A DNA stretch of 64,000 nucleotides, taken from Mycoplasma sp. Ms02 (lineage in GTDB: Bacteria; Bacillota_I; Bacilli_A; Mycoplasmatales; Metamycoplasmataceae). Below are positions 9,962 to 21,686 of this stretch, in pieces. Each line of letters starts with the position of its first letter. Positions within the stretch are counted from its first letter, which is position 1. The position numbers and the translations under genes were made by a program. Location of the stretch: assembly GCF_019720735.1 (NCBI RefSeq), contig NZ_CP081302.1:682001-746000 (forward strand), written 5' to 3'. The notes under the pieces were generated by a model, which worked only from the letters and a program-made list of their open reading frames with translations, made no database searches and was not told the DNA's origin.

Positions 9962-12169
9962 ATGAACAAAAAACTCAAATTTGCATTAGGGTCTGGTACA
10001 GTTTTAGCTGCTGCCACACCACTTTTAGCATTATCATGTGGAGGTTCTAAAGCTGAATCTAACACATCAAACGTTCCAAATAAAAACGCTGATGCAAACA
10101 ATACAAACACACAAGGCAATGATGGTGCCAACGGTCAGGGAAACGCAAATACATCTACAGAAAACACAAACGAAACTGTAGTATCTTATAACTTCGATAC
10201 TGTTAACGACAATATTATTGATATTACAGCAGGTTTCTCTAGAACAGGTGCTCAAGGGCAAGCCTTAGAAGGAGTTGTTGACTACTATAACAAAAATGTT
10301 GCAACAGAAGGAAGTGGACTTTACAAAGTAAGAATCAGAAGTACAAGTGGTTACAGTGTAGATCCAATCGTTAAAGAATTTAAAGTTGGTGCCCAAACAA
10401 AACAATTAACAAATTTAGTGCTTAACTACCCAGCAGCAGTTTCAACATTTTTATTCTACAAAATGGGTCTTGCTCTAAATGATGTAGAAGGAACTGATAA
10501 ATTTCAGCCAGAGTTCCTTGAAATTAACAAACATATTTCGGGGTCAAAAAACAAAAATGATATTTATTCAATACCTGTAGGATCATCGACTTCTCTAGAG
10601 TACATCAATTTAGTAGTTCTAGGTAAAATAATTTCTGACTTCGAAAGTATGAATGCAGGAGTTCAAATCCAAGGAAAAGACATTGAAGGAAGTGCTATTA
10701 AAAAAGCAGTTGACAAATGAGCATCTGCTGATCAAGCTGAGAAGGAAGTTGTTAAAAAAGTATGAGACGGAATGCATGTTTCAACAGAGTGAGAGAACTT
10801 TAAAACTCAAAACTCAGAATTATTATCTTCATTTGTTCTAGATGATGAAACATTCAATAACTATGAAGATTTAATGAAATTTGCACTTATCGTTAGAAAA
10901 TTCTATTCTTCTAAGGTTGAAGCCCCTGTAGCAACAGATGCCTTCCCTAATGATTTTTACACTGTTGTGGATTCTTTAGGTAAACACTTTATAACAGAAG
11001 TTCCTGGAAGAACAGGAGTTTATGACTATAAAGCATTTAAAAAGAACGGATCAGAACAAAATCAAGCATTTAAAGATGCGTTTTCAGTTTTTGATAAAGC
11101 GTTCTCTGAAGCCTCAGTAGCAGTTGGTGGTGGAGGAGTTTACGCAAGTGCCGACTTTATCAAACATAGACACGTAGTATCTTTAGGATCTTCTGCAGGA
11201 TATAACAAAAACTTTATTTCTGGAAGTTCTAATATTACAGAGTATGTTTTAACTGTAGACGGACAAGATCTAAATATTACAGACAAGCACTCTCAACAGC
11301 TAACACACTACCCACTCTTAAAAGAAGGTTCTGATTACAAAATTCAAAGTGGTAGACACAAAAACCCTGTTCAGTTATCAACTGCACAAGGCGATGTTCC
11401 ACAATATTCTTACAGATCAAAATCAGCAGAAGTTGACGCTAAATTGTCTGCTTTAACACCTGCAAACGGTGATCGTATTATTTTTGAAAAAGTTTCTAAT
11501 ACACCAGTTCTTTCAGTTCAGGGCTCTGTAGTGAAAATGAATCAAAAAGATGTTTCAGGAATTCAATCAATTGGTTTAGTTGTTAGTGACAGAGGTGAAG
11601 ACTATAATGTTTACTTTATGCCATCAGGATCATACAAAACAATTTCATTCTCTGCCTCAGTTAATGTAAACGAGAGCGATATTGACTTTAGATCTGCACC
11701 TGCCAAGGCAAGAAGATCTTCAGAAACAAAAGTTTATGTATCTCAAGGACCATCAATAATTGGTATTCATAACAATGCAGAAGAAGATGCTCAAGCTAAG
11801 AAATTCATTACTTGATTACTAACAAATACATTGGAATCAATTACAATTTCAGGTAAAACTTACAGCAACGTAACACCTTTTGCTGCTTTCGGACAACATG
11901 GAGGATACTTCACTCCTCTTAAAGAATATCTTTCAGGAGAAAAACCAGCGCACATCAAGAAAAATTCAGATGTTTTAGTTTGAAACATCTTTAAAAATGT
12001 AGTTAATGATCCTGAACACAACATTTTAGGTCAAGATATTCCTTCTAGATTATCGGACACATTAAGAAAACAAATTGAATCTTCTGCAAAAAGCGTTTAC
12101 AACAAAGCTGTTACAACTTCAAAACCAAGCTACTCTTCTGAGTTCTTAAAAGAAATTTCACTAGCTTAA
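9962..12169 (+). CDS. P68-type surface lipoprotein, putative substrate-binding protein of the ABC importer
   Basis: A 735-aa lipoprotein with a signal peptide ending in LLALSC (lipidated Cys26). A low-complexity linker rich in Asn, Gly and Thr covers about 27-75, and a large globular domain occupies the rest. Order and content (large lipoprotein, SNase lipoprotein, ABC ATPase, two permeases) match the mycoplasma nuclease-ABC operons described for M. hyopneumoniae (Mhp379 locus) and M. gallisepticum (MslA locus), where the lipoprotein is thought to bind oligonucleotides. By position this should be the binding protein, but I see no motif that proves the ligand. The nuclease gene begins 1 nt after its stop. 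Confidence 0.8.
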
Positions 12170-12170
12170 T

Positions 12171-13442
12171 ATGAAAATTCAAAAAATAAAAAAAGCTGCC
12201 TTTTTCTTGGGCGCTTTTACTATGCCGTTAGCAGCTTCACTTATTTCTTTAAGTTGTTCTCAAAGTGCTGCTTATAATGTTGTTGATAAAAAAACAATGA
12301 ATACAAATGGTTCAGAACAAAATGGTTCGGAAAATAACAAAAATACTTCTGAACAAGAATCAGAAACAAAAAAAGAAATAGTTATAAACGAAGCTTACTT
12401 TAATGGTTTAAGCGAAGATTTAAATAAAACATATTCTTACCAAAGAAGAGCCAGACCAGGATCTTCTGAAACTGTCACCAAAACAACTTCACTTCTAGAT
12501 TCGTTCTTGAATGTCTCGGCAGATACCGAAAGGTTTGCAGACGGTGACACTATTAGTTTTAGGTTCACAAACGAAGAACAAATTGAGAAAGCAAAAGAGA
12601 ACTTTTTCCCTGTCAACTCTTTCAATGGCATTCCATTTTCAGTTAGGGTTGTGTTTATAGATACTCCTGAAGCCTATACAGGCGACGCATATGGTGTAAA
12701 TAGAAGAGAAGTTTCTAACGCAACTCACAAAGAGAGACTTTCAAAAATGTCTTCTAATGAACAAAGGGAGGAATATAAGAAAGGCTTAATGATTTCAAGA
12801 TTGGAAAGACTTTTATCTCATGAAGACACTAACTTTGCTAAACAGTTATTAGCTGGAAAGGATATAAGAGTTGTTTCTGAAAATTGAAACAATAAGTCTT
12901 ATGACAGATTAACTGGAAGTGTATTTTTTGCAGATAAGGGTCAAAATAACTGAAAATCTCTTGCTGTAGAAATGCTAAAAAATGGTTTCACAGCACCTAG
13001 ATTTGATAAAAAAGAAGTAGAGTCTTATTTATTCTATAAAGAAAGTGTTGAAGCTGGCGAAGAAGTTTCGGCAGATGATATATCAGCTAGCGACATCCAA
13101 ATACCTTACATTATTGCAGGACTTCACTATGGTATTGCAAACAAAAAAGGGTTCTACAGCAGAGAAGTTTATGAGCGTGTTCTAAATAAATTTAAAGAAC
13201 TTTATACAAACAATGCTGAAGACGTTTTACACAACTACGAAGGTATAAACGAGTTCCAACCTCTAAATACTCTAGACGACTTATTAGTTTACTATTCAGA
13301 GCATGGATCAGGAATTGCTGATGCAACAGAAACGGCTACAGCACTTCCAGACAGAGCTAAACAACTTTCAGAAGCAGAAGAAATTAATTACTGACTTCGT
13401 TTAGGTTTCACATCTAATAAACAAATAAAAATAGAAGAATAA
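12171..13442 (+). CDS. Surface lipoprotein nuclease, staphylococcal-nuclease (SNase) family
   Basis: A 423-aa lipoprotein with lipobox ISLSC (Cys29) and a Ser/Asn/Glu-rich linker to about residue 70, then an SNase-like fold. VRVVFIDTPE near residues 158-167 contains the Arg, Asp and Glu that in SNase bind phosphate, bind Ca2+ and act as base. YDRLTGSVFF near 244 supplies the second catalytic Arg. An extra helical C-terminus of about 140 residues follows. The expected role is Ca2+-dependent degradation of extracellular DNA/RNA to feed the importer encoded by the next genes. It starts 1 nt after the P68 stop. The catalytic set appears complete. Confidence 0.88.
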
Positions 13443-13454
13443 AAGAAAGGAAAA

Positions 13455-15629
13455 ATGAATACAAAAGATCACAAAACACCAGCAATTGAACTTAAGAACC
13501 TTGTTATAGACTTTGGTACATCGGTTGCTGTTGATAACGTTTCTTTCAAAATCCAAGAAGGTGAGTTAGTTACACTTCTAGGGCCTTCAGGTTCTGGTAA
13601 AACAACTACACTTAATGCTATTTCAGGTCTTTTAAGACCAAGTAGTGGTAAGATTTTCTTCCATGGAATTGATGTTACAAAATACTCTCCTCAACAAAGA
13701 GAATTAGGGTTAGTGTTCCAAAACTATGCACTTTATCCTCACTTAAACGTTTTTGATAACATTGCCTTCCCTTTATACAATGATAAACACTGAGAAAGCG
13801 ATTTCATTCTTGCAAGAGAAAAAGCGATCAAAGAAGTGATTAAAACATACTTAAAAAGCAAAAACGCTAAAAATGAAGAACTATCTGCAATTGACACTTT
13901 ATTTGACAAGAGAAACGATCTTAAAGAAAAAGACAGAGTTGAACTATTAGCTCTTAAAGCTTCTTTAGGAGATGTTTACCAATCAGAAGCAAATGAATTA
14001 GAAACATATGAAGCTAAATCTGCTGCTGATAATAACAGTGTTGTTAAAAACTCTCTAGATAGATATAAAAAAGCAAGCGAAAGACTTGAAAAGACAATTC
14101 CTTATCGTGAAAATGTTTCAAAAACAGTTGATCTTTCAAGAGCCAAAGCAGAAGTGCAATCAATTTATGAAAAAGCACTTACAAAGATTTCTGGACTTGC
14201 TCAAAAGCTACAAAATGAATTTGAATTAGTCCAAAAACAAGACAAATCTGAGGCTGCTTCAAAATACTCAAATTACAAAGAAGATTCAGAAAAATTATCT
14301 AAATTAAACGATGACGTTAACAATTCAAAAATTCCTGAGTCAAAAATTGATGCTTATAAACAAGCGCTAAGACAAAAACACTTTATCTTAGAAAACTACT
14401 TTGATAAATTAGAGCTCTTAGAAGATGACTTAGCAGTAGCTTACGCAGATTTTAGAGACGAACTAAGAGAACTTAAAAAAGAACTTTACAAAGGTGTTGT
14501 TGCAGTAGACTCTTCAGACATCGTTTTCCCTGAAGAAAGAAAAATGGTTTCAAAAATCAGTGAGGTGATTTACAAAGCTTTACACAAATATACAAAAACC
14601 AAATATGCAAAAATTAACGCCGTTCTTAAAAAAGAGCTTAAGTTTAAGAAATCAGTTTCTAGAACTCACAATCTAGTCAAAATGATTTCTGAAAAATCAA
14701 GATCCCTAAAACAAAACAGAAAATCACTGGATCTTGAATATGCAGGTTATCTAAAACAAATGATCGTTAAATATCTTGCTCCTTATAAAGATGTTAAACG
14801 GCTTTTAAAAACAAAAGATAATGAGCTTTATTTAGATTTATCTGTTGAAGATAAAACTTACATTGAAGATCAGAAAAAAGATATTTTAACAATGAAGCAA
14901 GCAATCACAAGAGATGTACTTGAAGTTGCTTCGAGAGTTGATATTACTAAAAACTTAACAAAACTTCCTACACAACTTAGTGGTGGACAACAACAACGTG
15001 TTGCAATCGCTCGTGCCCTTGTTAAAAAACCAAAAATTCTTTTACTTGATGAACCTCTATCAAACTTAGATGCAAAACTAAGAATTTCAACAAGAAAATG
15101 AATTAGACAATTACAACAAGAAACAGGTATTACAACTGTTTTCGTTACTCACGACCAAGAAGAGGCTATGTCAATCTCAGACAAAGTTATCTGTATGTCA
15201 ACAGCAAAAGTTCAACAAATGGGATCACCAATTGAGCTTTACAGAAAACCAGCAAACGAATTCGTTGCTAAATTCCTTGGAATGCCAGAAATGACTGTAT
15301 TTAAGGCAGATGTAAAAAATGGTGATGTTCTAGTTAATGGCAAAGTTATTGCTAAAGTTGAAAATTACAACAAACCATTTATTCACGCAGGAATTAGAGG
15401 TGAAGATCTTGTTGAAGCACAAGATGGTGTTTTTGCAGGTACAATCAAAAATATTGAATACTTAGGTAAAGAAGTGCAATCGCAAGTATCAATTTCAAGT
15501 CCAGAAATGGTTGCAAATGTTTACTTACATAAAAAAGATGAATACAAGATAGGCGAAGTTGTTTCGTTCAATGTTTCAAAAAGTGAAAGAGTTCACTTGT
15601 TTGACATTGATACAACAGAAAGAGTCTAA
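13455..15629 (+). CDS. ABC transporter ATP-binding protein with very large helical insertion
   Basis: A 724-aa MalK/UgpC-like ATPase. Walker A GPSGSGKT is at 43-50, and the Q-loop [11 protein letters not shown] is near 93. The signature LSGGQQQR appears only near residue 508, followed by Walker B ILLLDEP near 530, the H-loop [10 protein letters not shown], and a C-terminal TOBE-like regulatory domain. The normal Walker A to signature distance is about 95 residues; here it is about 460. An insertion of roughly 365-385 residues, rich in Lys, Glu, Leu and heptads, therefore replaces part of the helical subdomain. All catalytic motifs are intact and the frame is continuous. The stop overlaps the next ATG in TAATG. 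Energises uptake with the two permeases. Confidence 0.93.
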
Positions 15630-16669
15630 TGAAAACATTACAGCTGTTTTTTAGAGCTAAATATGGTTCTAAAAAAGGTAATACAAGCTTAAGAATCATT
15701 GATTCAAAAGCCGAATTATGAAAACCAGCTTTATTATTACTTCCTTCTATCTTAATCATTTTACTTTTTACAATTGTTCCGTTCGTTTTAACAGTTATTG
15801 AATCATTTAGAGTTGCTGACGAGTTTGCAGAAACAATAGATGATTATTCTTACGGTTTAGGAAACTATGCCTTACTTTTTGATGAGGATAATGGTATTGG
15901 TACAGAATTTAAAGTTGCATTAAGAAACTCAATTCTTTACTCAGTCTTCTCACTCCCAATTTCTCTAACAATTTCGATCCTTGTATCATCAGCGATTTTC
16001 CACATCGTTAATAAACACACAAGAGGGTTAGTTCAAACAGTGTTTTTCCTTCCATACGTTACAAATGCAATCGCTGTTGGTTCAACTTTCTTCTTCCTAT
16101 TCGGTGGAACAGGAGAATCAAAGGGATTAGTTAACCTTGTCTTTGGTTCTGAAATTAGATGACTAAAAAGCGGTGATAAAGAATCAATCTACCCACTAAC
16201 AGTTATTATTGCTAGAGGGGTGTGAGGTAACTTAGCCTTCCAAATCTTAATCTTAACTTCTGCAATGTTAGGAGTTAACAAACAACTTTATAAATCTGCT
16301 TCAATTGATGGGGCATATAAAGCAAAACAGTTTTTCTTAATCACATTACCTTCAATTAAGAAAACAATTTCATTCTTAATTACAGTCGGATTAATTGGTG
16401 GAATCAAAGTTTTCCCACTTGCTGTATTCAACAATAACGCCGATGTTGCTGTAAATAATGGTGGATCATCAATTATGCTTTTAATCTATCGTTATGTACA
16501 AAGAGCCGACTATGCAAAAGCAGCTGCTTTATCAGCTTGTTTAGTTATTCTTGGAGTTTCTGTGTCTTACACACTAAGAAAACTAGTTTACTTATTATTC
16601 CTATACGCAGGAAAGAGAGGAGTAAAACGTGTTCAAAAACAAATTGCTAATAAAGCAAATCTTTCTTAA
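15629..16669 (+). CDS. ABC transporter permease, UgpA/MalF-like
   Basis: A 346-aa inner-membrane permease with about six hydrophobic segments, beginning after a cytosolic N-terminus of about 40 residues. The EAA-type loop SASIDGAYKAKQFFLITLPS (near residues 225-245) is the ATPase contact site of sugar/glycerol-phosphate-class importers. It contains many TGA Trp codons. The start overlaps the ATPase stop by 1 nt; its 3' end overlaps permease 2 by 41 nt. Confidence 0.93.
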
Positions 16670-17615
16670 TCGTAGATTAACAAAAAAACAAGATCGTGTT
16701 GGTAGTCAAATTGAAACAACTAAGCTTTACAGCAAACTATTGCTTTTAATGTTCAAGATCTTTGTACTAGTGTTTTTTGGAATTGTTGTTTTATTCCCTT
16801 TCTACTACATGATTTCAACATCATTATTCTCAAATGAACAAGCAGAAGCAACAAATGATATTCACCTTGTTCCAAGAGATATCAACACTGGAAAAATTCA
16901 ACTTTACTGAGAAAACTTCAATAAAGCTTTCCAAAACGGATACTTTAGAGCTTTAATTTTTACAGCTGCTGTAACGGCTTTAAGTGTTTGTGGAAAAACT
17001 TTCTTCTCAATGACTTTTGGTTATGCCTTCAGCCTCAAAAAATGAAGATTTAAAGAAGCTGCATGATTCTTCTTCTTATCTCTTCTAGTTCTGCCTGAAC
17101 TTGCACTTCTTTCGCAACAATATATTATTGTTTCGCGTCTAGGTTGAGCTGGATCAGAAAATAACTTCTATATTCTTATTTCACTAACAATTCCTTTCGT
17201 AGCCAGCGTCTTTTCTGGATTTATGTTTAGAAACGCATTCGAAGGGATTAGTGATTCAGTTAAAGAAAGTGCAAAAATTGACGGTGCTTCTGAATTAAAA
17301 TTCTTTGTCAAAATTGCCGTACCAATGATTAAACCTACAATTTGAACAGTTGCGATCTTAACTGCTTTTGCTTCTTGAAACAGCTACATTTGACCTTCTA
17401 CAATTTTTGCTGGAAGTACAGAAGCTCCCGTTCTATCTGTTTGATTATTCAACACAGGTAAAGACGAAACATTAGGTACAGAAGCAAGATTCTTTGTAAA
17501 CATCAGAATGGCTGGTGCAATTCTTGTAATTATGCCTCTTCTTGTAGTTTACGTTGTGATCAGAAAAAGAATTATGGCTGCTATTTCAAGACAAGGAACA
17601 GCAACAAAAGGATAA
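16629..17615 (+). CDS. ABC transporter permease, UgpE/MalG-like
   Basis: A 328-aa permease partner. About six membrane segments and the EAA loop ESAKIDGASELKFFVKIAVP (near residues 215-235) are visible. I chose the GTG at 16629 because a strong AGAGAGGAG sits 6 nt upstream, inside the preceding permease gene, giving a 41-nt overlap; no ATG gives a fitting ribosome site. Substrate class cannot be read from sequence; the linked surface nuclease suggests nucleotides or oligonucleotides rather than the sugar suggested by the family. Confidence 0.92.
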
Positions 17616-17618
17616 TAT

Positions 17619-17765
17619 ATGTACTGATACTACATCAAAAACTTTATTAAAAAGGATTTAGTAAAAATACTAAAATCAATCCTTATAACTTGTTCAGTTT
17701 TAGCATTCATAACTTTCTTAATTATGGTTGTGACAGGTATTGTAAGCCTTCCAACAATTTTATAA
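17619..17765 (+). CDS. Small single-pass membrane protein at the end of the ABC operon
   Basis: A 48-aa ORF starting MYWYYIKNFIKKDL, with a basic N-terminus and one hydrophobic helix (about residues 21-43). It is 3 nt downstream of the permease stop and its stop lies at the edge of the operon terminator. It is too short for ordinary gene finding and contains a TGA Trp codon. Close packing and the clear amphipathic/hydrophobic design favour a real gene; it could be a small transporter subunit. No family is recognised. Confidence 0.55.
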
Positions 17766-17767
17766 AT

Positions 17768-17793
17768 AAAACCAGGATTAATCCTGGTTTTTT
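17768..17793. terminator. Bidirectional terminator between ABC operon and helicase gene
   Basis: Stem AAAACCAGGA / TCCTGGTTTT with a 4-nt centre and a T run. It serves the plus-strand operon and the convergent helicase gene. Confidence 0.85.
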
Positions 17794-17794
17794 A

Positions 17795-20599
17795 TTATTT
17801 CGGTTCTAAATGCTTTAATAAAAGTTCTGTAGTTCTAGATTTTCCAATTGACTCAGCAGCTTTTTTACTCCCTAGCATAGCAAACACTTCTTTTGCTCTT
17901 GAAACAGCAACGTTTATGATATTAGGATTTTGATCACCTAACACCCATCTTATGCTGCCTTTATTTGATCTAGCTTCTTTGGAATTAGGATCTGATGTAA
18001 TTCCTAATACATAAATTACGACTTTTGTTTCTTTTCCTTGAAATGTATGTGTTGTACCTATTACATTATTAATCAATGTTTTATCACAACCTTTTTTAAT
18101 AAAGTGACTTTTAAGTCTATTTTTTAAATTTAAGAATGGAGTAATGATAAAAATATCATTATTCTCGAACTTGTAATTTCTTTGTAATCCCTCTATGTCA
18201 CTAATCACAAACTCTAGGTTTTTAAAAATTTTATCAAAATCCGATTCATCTGAATCATATCAATAACCATTGCTTTTCTTGATTCCTGAGCCTTGAACCA
18301 TATTGTTCTCATATGAAAGTTCATTACAAATGTCGAACATAGGAGACCCACATCTTCTATGTACTCAAAGTGGAATCCCTATACGCTCCTGGGAACCCTG
18401 AAAGCCGTATTTACTTATTTGATCAAATTTTGTCTGTGCTGATTCTCCAATTTTTATATTATAAGACTCAAAAAGATTAGTTCCTTCAGGACCTTCGTTC
18501 ACTATTGGTTCTATTTGTTTTGGATCACCGACAGCAGTAACTTTTTTACTCCTAAATATCGATCCAACCAACGCTCACGGGTTTACTTGCCCTGTTTCAT
18601 CAATGATTAAATGACCAACATATTTTTTATCAGTAGTATCTTCATTGATTTTCATCATCGACTGCACGGAAGCTGTTGTAGAACTTATTACAGGAATAAT
18701 AAAGTTAAGTCATCTAAAAAGTTTTGCGTCTGAAAACAAATTGTCTTTATCTGTCATAATCCTTTTAATAAATTGCTTATTTTTTATTAAAAATAATTTT
18801 CTTATTCTTAAAGATTCTAAAAACAGTTTCGTTTGTAGCTCTCTAAGCCTTTCGTTAGTTCAAGGATTGTCAAAATTAATATCCTCATATGTTCCTAAAT
18901 GATAAAAATTATCATAACTCCCTTCAGAATCAAGGTCTTTGTTTTTGATAGTTTCTATATCGTTTATATTTGTTTTAAGCTCTGCGTCTTTTTCGCTTAG
19001 TTCGTTATTCAATCTATCTAAGTTTTGAGTTATAAGCACCAATTCCTTTTGAAGAGTTAAATATTTTTCTTTTTTAAATTTCAGGTCTTTTATATTTTTA
19101 AAGTAGTTTTTAGAAAATATCTTAAAAAAGGATCAAAGAAGGCTTTTTTTCGTTTTGAATAACATTGAATTTATCGATTTAACAGGATTTTTTATATATT
19201 CAGAGTAACCCACATAATCAAGATCGTTATAAATGTCTTCCAATCTAGATTCTTTACTCTCTATTTCTTTATTAATATCTAATATTCTTTTTGAAATTAT
19301 TATATTTCTATCAGATAATACTTTAATCCTTTTAAAACAACGCCTTATTTTGTCAATTTCAGTTTTTGTACTTCTTCAGCCATTTTTTGCAGAAACCCAT
19401 TCAGCTATACTAAATTTTGCTTTATCTAATTCTTCAAGAATATTATCTAGTTTTAGTTTTAAGTCATCTAAATTTGCCTGTCTTCCACCTGCAGCAGAAA
19501 TTAATGCCCAATAACCTTGATTTTCGTTAGAAAAATAATCAACATCGAATGCAAGCTGATGAAATTTTTCAGAAATGTTAGCTTTTTTAGGTAATTCTTC
19601 GACAATATTATTTACTGCCGAGTTGTTTGAACTTGTTATTAATATATTATCTTTTCAGATTTTCTCCGGGAGATCTTCCATTCCTTTTGGACCTCGATCT
19701 AAAATCTCTATTAAATGCTCTGCCTGTCTTGTTATTGAGCTTGCTATAACTTCTTTAATAAGTGTTGTTTTTCCTGTTCCTGGAGGTCCGTTTACTGACT
19801 GAACTTCTAAATCGCGATCTTTATCATCAAGAATTATATTAATTGCTGCTTGTTGCATTAAATATGGTGCATATTTCACATCAGAAGGAAACCTTCCGTT
19901 TTTATACATTTCAGGGCTTACGACTTTATAAACATTTTCTATTTCTTTTCTAATATCTAAGTTAACTCTGTTGTAACCTTCCCCCGAAAGATACCTAATT
20001 AATATTTCACTATCCAATTCCTTTTTAGCTTTTTTAAGTTCCTCTAAATAAAATGTATATTCAGATATCTTTTCTTTAGAATATCTAATTTCAACGTTGT
20101 CTCCTGAACCCGAATTTGAAGCTAATAATTTAATTGCACTGTTAAAAACATCTTCGTCAGACTCTTTTTCTTTACTTTTAAATAAATTAAATATTTCTTG
20201 CTTAAATCTTTTTTCTGTCCTGTCAGAAACAAGTTTAACATTAAATATTTTTTCATAATAAGTTCATAATAATTCCACGCTTCCATTAACAAAGATGTCT
20301 TTCGCTTTTTTTAATGAAAGATCACCAGAAAACTTTATTCAAAAGCCACACTTATTTTTTTGAAATTTTTTAAAATCTTTGCTAATACCTGAAATTGTAA
20401 AGTAAATTTTAAAATCCTGATTATTTTCTCGCTTATCGTTATCTCCTCCACATATCAGCGAGCAATAGTCCTCTATATCATTACTTATTTCTTCGATCTC
20501 TTCATTTTGATTTCATTCCTTACACTTTTCCAGGTAATCAATATATTTTTGAAGTTGATCTTCTGCTTTTCGCCTCATATCATCAGTAACTCTTGACAT
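17795..20599 (-). CDS. Large superfamily 1 helicase (DNA2/NAM7-like, AAA_11/AAA_12)
   Basis: A 934-aa protein, in one frame from ATG 20599 (GGGAGG upstream) to TAA 17795 when TGA is Trp. It has an N-terminal region of about 250 residues with no motif I know. Walker A NGPPGTGKTT is near 270 and ITSSNNSAVNNI near 320. A long coiled-coil insertion occupies roughly 380-570. Motif II appears as IIDETGQ near 665, GDPKQIEP near 685, motif V THTFQGKE near 845 and motif VI NVAVSRAK near 895. Such helicases with unusual N-termini often belong to defence islands, and this one lies between two restriction-modification systems; that role is inference. The coding strand and AT bias resemble the accessory genes to its right. 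Confidence 0.85.
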
Positions 20600-20869
20600 A
20601 TAGCCTCCCTCGAATAGATTTAATATACTAATAATTATACGTTTTTGTAATTCATTTTTTAAAATTGTATATTTGCTGAGTTCTTTAGAAAACTAATAAA
20701 ACTAGGACTGAAAAATAGCAATTTGAGATCTTTCTGTCCTAGTTTAAAAACAATAATCTAAAAATAAATTATTAGTATAAGATTTATATTATTATAAAAC
20801 GTTTTTAATGTATTGTTTTTTCAGGAATCGATATATAATCGCTTACAAAATTATTAGCCAAGGGGTCGC
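20600..20869. other. Divergent intergenic region with hairpin and promoter
   Basis: Contains a strong hairpin at 20699-20745 (10-bp perfect arms, extendable past one mismatch) and a plus-strand TATAAT at about 20833-20838. The sequence TTAGCCAAG-GGGT-CGCATGAATC (20854-20876) recurs with small differences at 27207-27225. Confidence 0.5.
20699..20745. repeat. Long-stem hairpin upstream of the helicase and membrane-protein genes
   Basis: Arms AAACTAGGAC and GTCCTAGTTT enclose a 27-nt loop whose first and last bases also pair after one mismatch. On the minus strand it ends in TTTTATTAG, so it may be a weak terminator, but it lies upstream of both genes. A regulator-binding or RNA element is also possible. 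Confidence 0.5.
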
Positions 20870-21672
20870 ATGAATCTTATTTATTATTTTTTTGATTTCA
20901 AATTTCTTGTCATGCATTTTCTTTTCTAATTTTAATAGTTTTCTTTTGTTCTAAAGGAATTTGCGAATATAGAGAATTTAAAAAACGAAATTTGGAAACT
21001 AAAACTTCAACTAATAACTATAATTTAAAACTAAAAGAAAATGGGTTCAAAGAAGTGTTTTTTCTTAAGCAAGATAAAGATTTTTATGAATTATGTGTAA
21101 ATATTTTAGAAATTTTAAATTTTTGATCTATAGCGAACCAAAAGGAAAGAAAAGATTTTGTTTCTTTTTTCTCTATTTCACTTCTTTTAATTCTTATATC
21201 ATCTATAGTTTCAATTGGATTGTTTATTGTGCTTTTTTTAATCAATTTATACCCAGTGGATTTATTAATTTCCATGACAAAAGACACTAAAGAACTTTCT
21301 AAACTATTAGATAAACGTACAACCATATTGGTATCACAGGTCTCTATAACTTCTATTTCGGTTTTTTTATCATGCCTTTCATTTATTTTTCCATATTTAC
21401 AATATAAAATAAAGATCACTTTTTTTGGCGAAAAAATACCATATTATATAAACAGTTTAAATGTTTTGATAAACAAAGAAAGAAGTTATGATTTAATGGA
21501 TTTATATTTATTAGAAAAAATTTTTATTTGATTTGAAGACGGAACTGCAGACAAAATTTACAATAAAATCAATGATGAAAATTGTAGATTTTTGTTTCTT
21601 ATAAAGATGAAAGAAGCCGAAGAAATGTACTACACTTTAGTTAAGAAAATTAAGGATTCTGTTCCACAATAA
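20870..21672 (+). pseudogene. Frameshifted or unusually started membrane protein
   Basis: ATG 20870 follows AAGGGG and a promoter TATAAT, but its frame stops after 19 codons. The -1 frame is open from upstream of this ATG to TAA 21670 and encodes about 265 residues. They comprise one membrane helix (around SFLILIVFFC), a cytosolic stretch, two further helices (about SISLLLILISSIVSIGLF and ISVFLSCLSFIFPYL) and a charged C-terminal domain. Adding one T to the 7-T run at 20887-20893 would join the two, giving MNLIYYFFWFQISCHAFSFL. So the gene is inactivated by slippage, phase-variable, or starts at a non-ATG codon such as TTG or GTG farther in. No family is recognised. Confidence 0.55.
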
Positions 21673-21686
21673 AACGGTTTATAATT

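Noticed and set aside
17795-20599. Helicase region looks like many short broken ORFs
   Set aside because: All fragments share one frame and are separated only by TGA, which is Trp here; reading through gives every SF1 motif in order. The same applies to ileS, thrS, pepO, secA and the giant gene.
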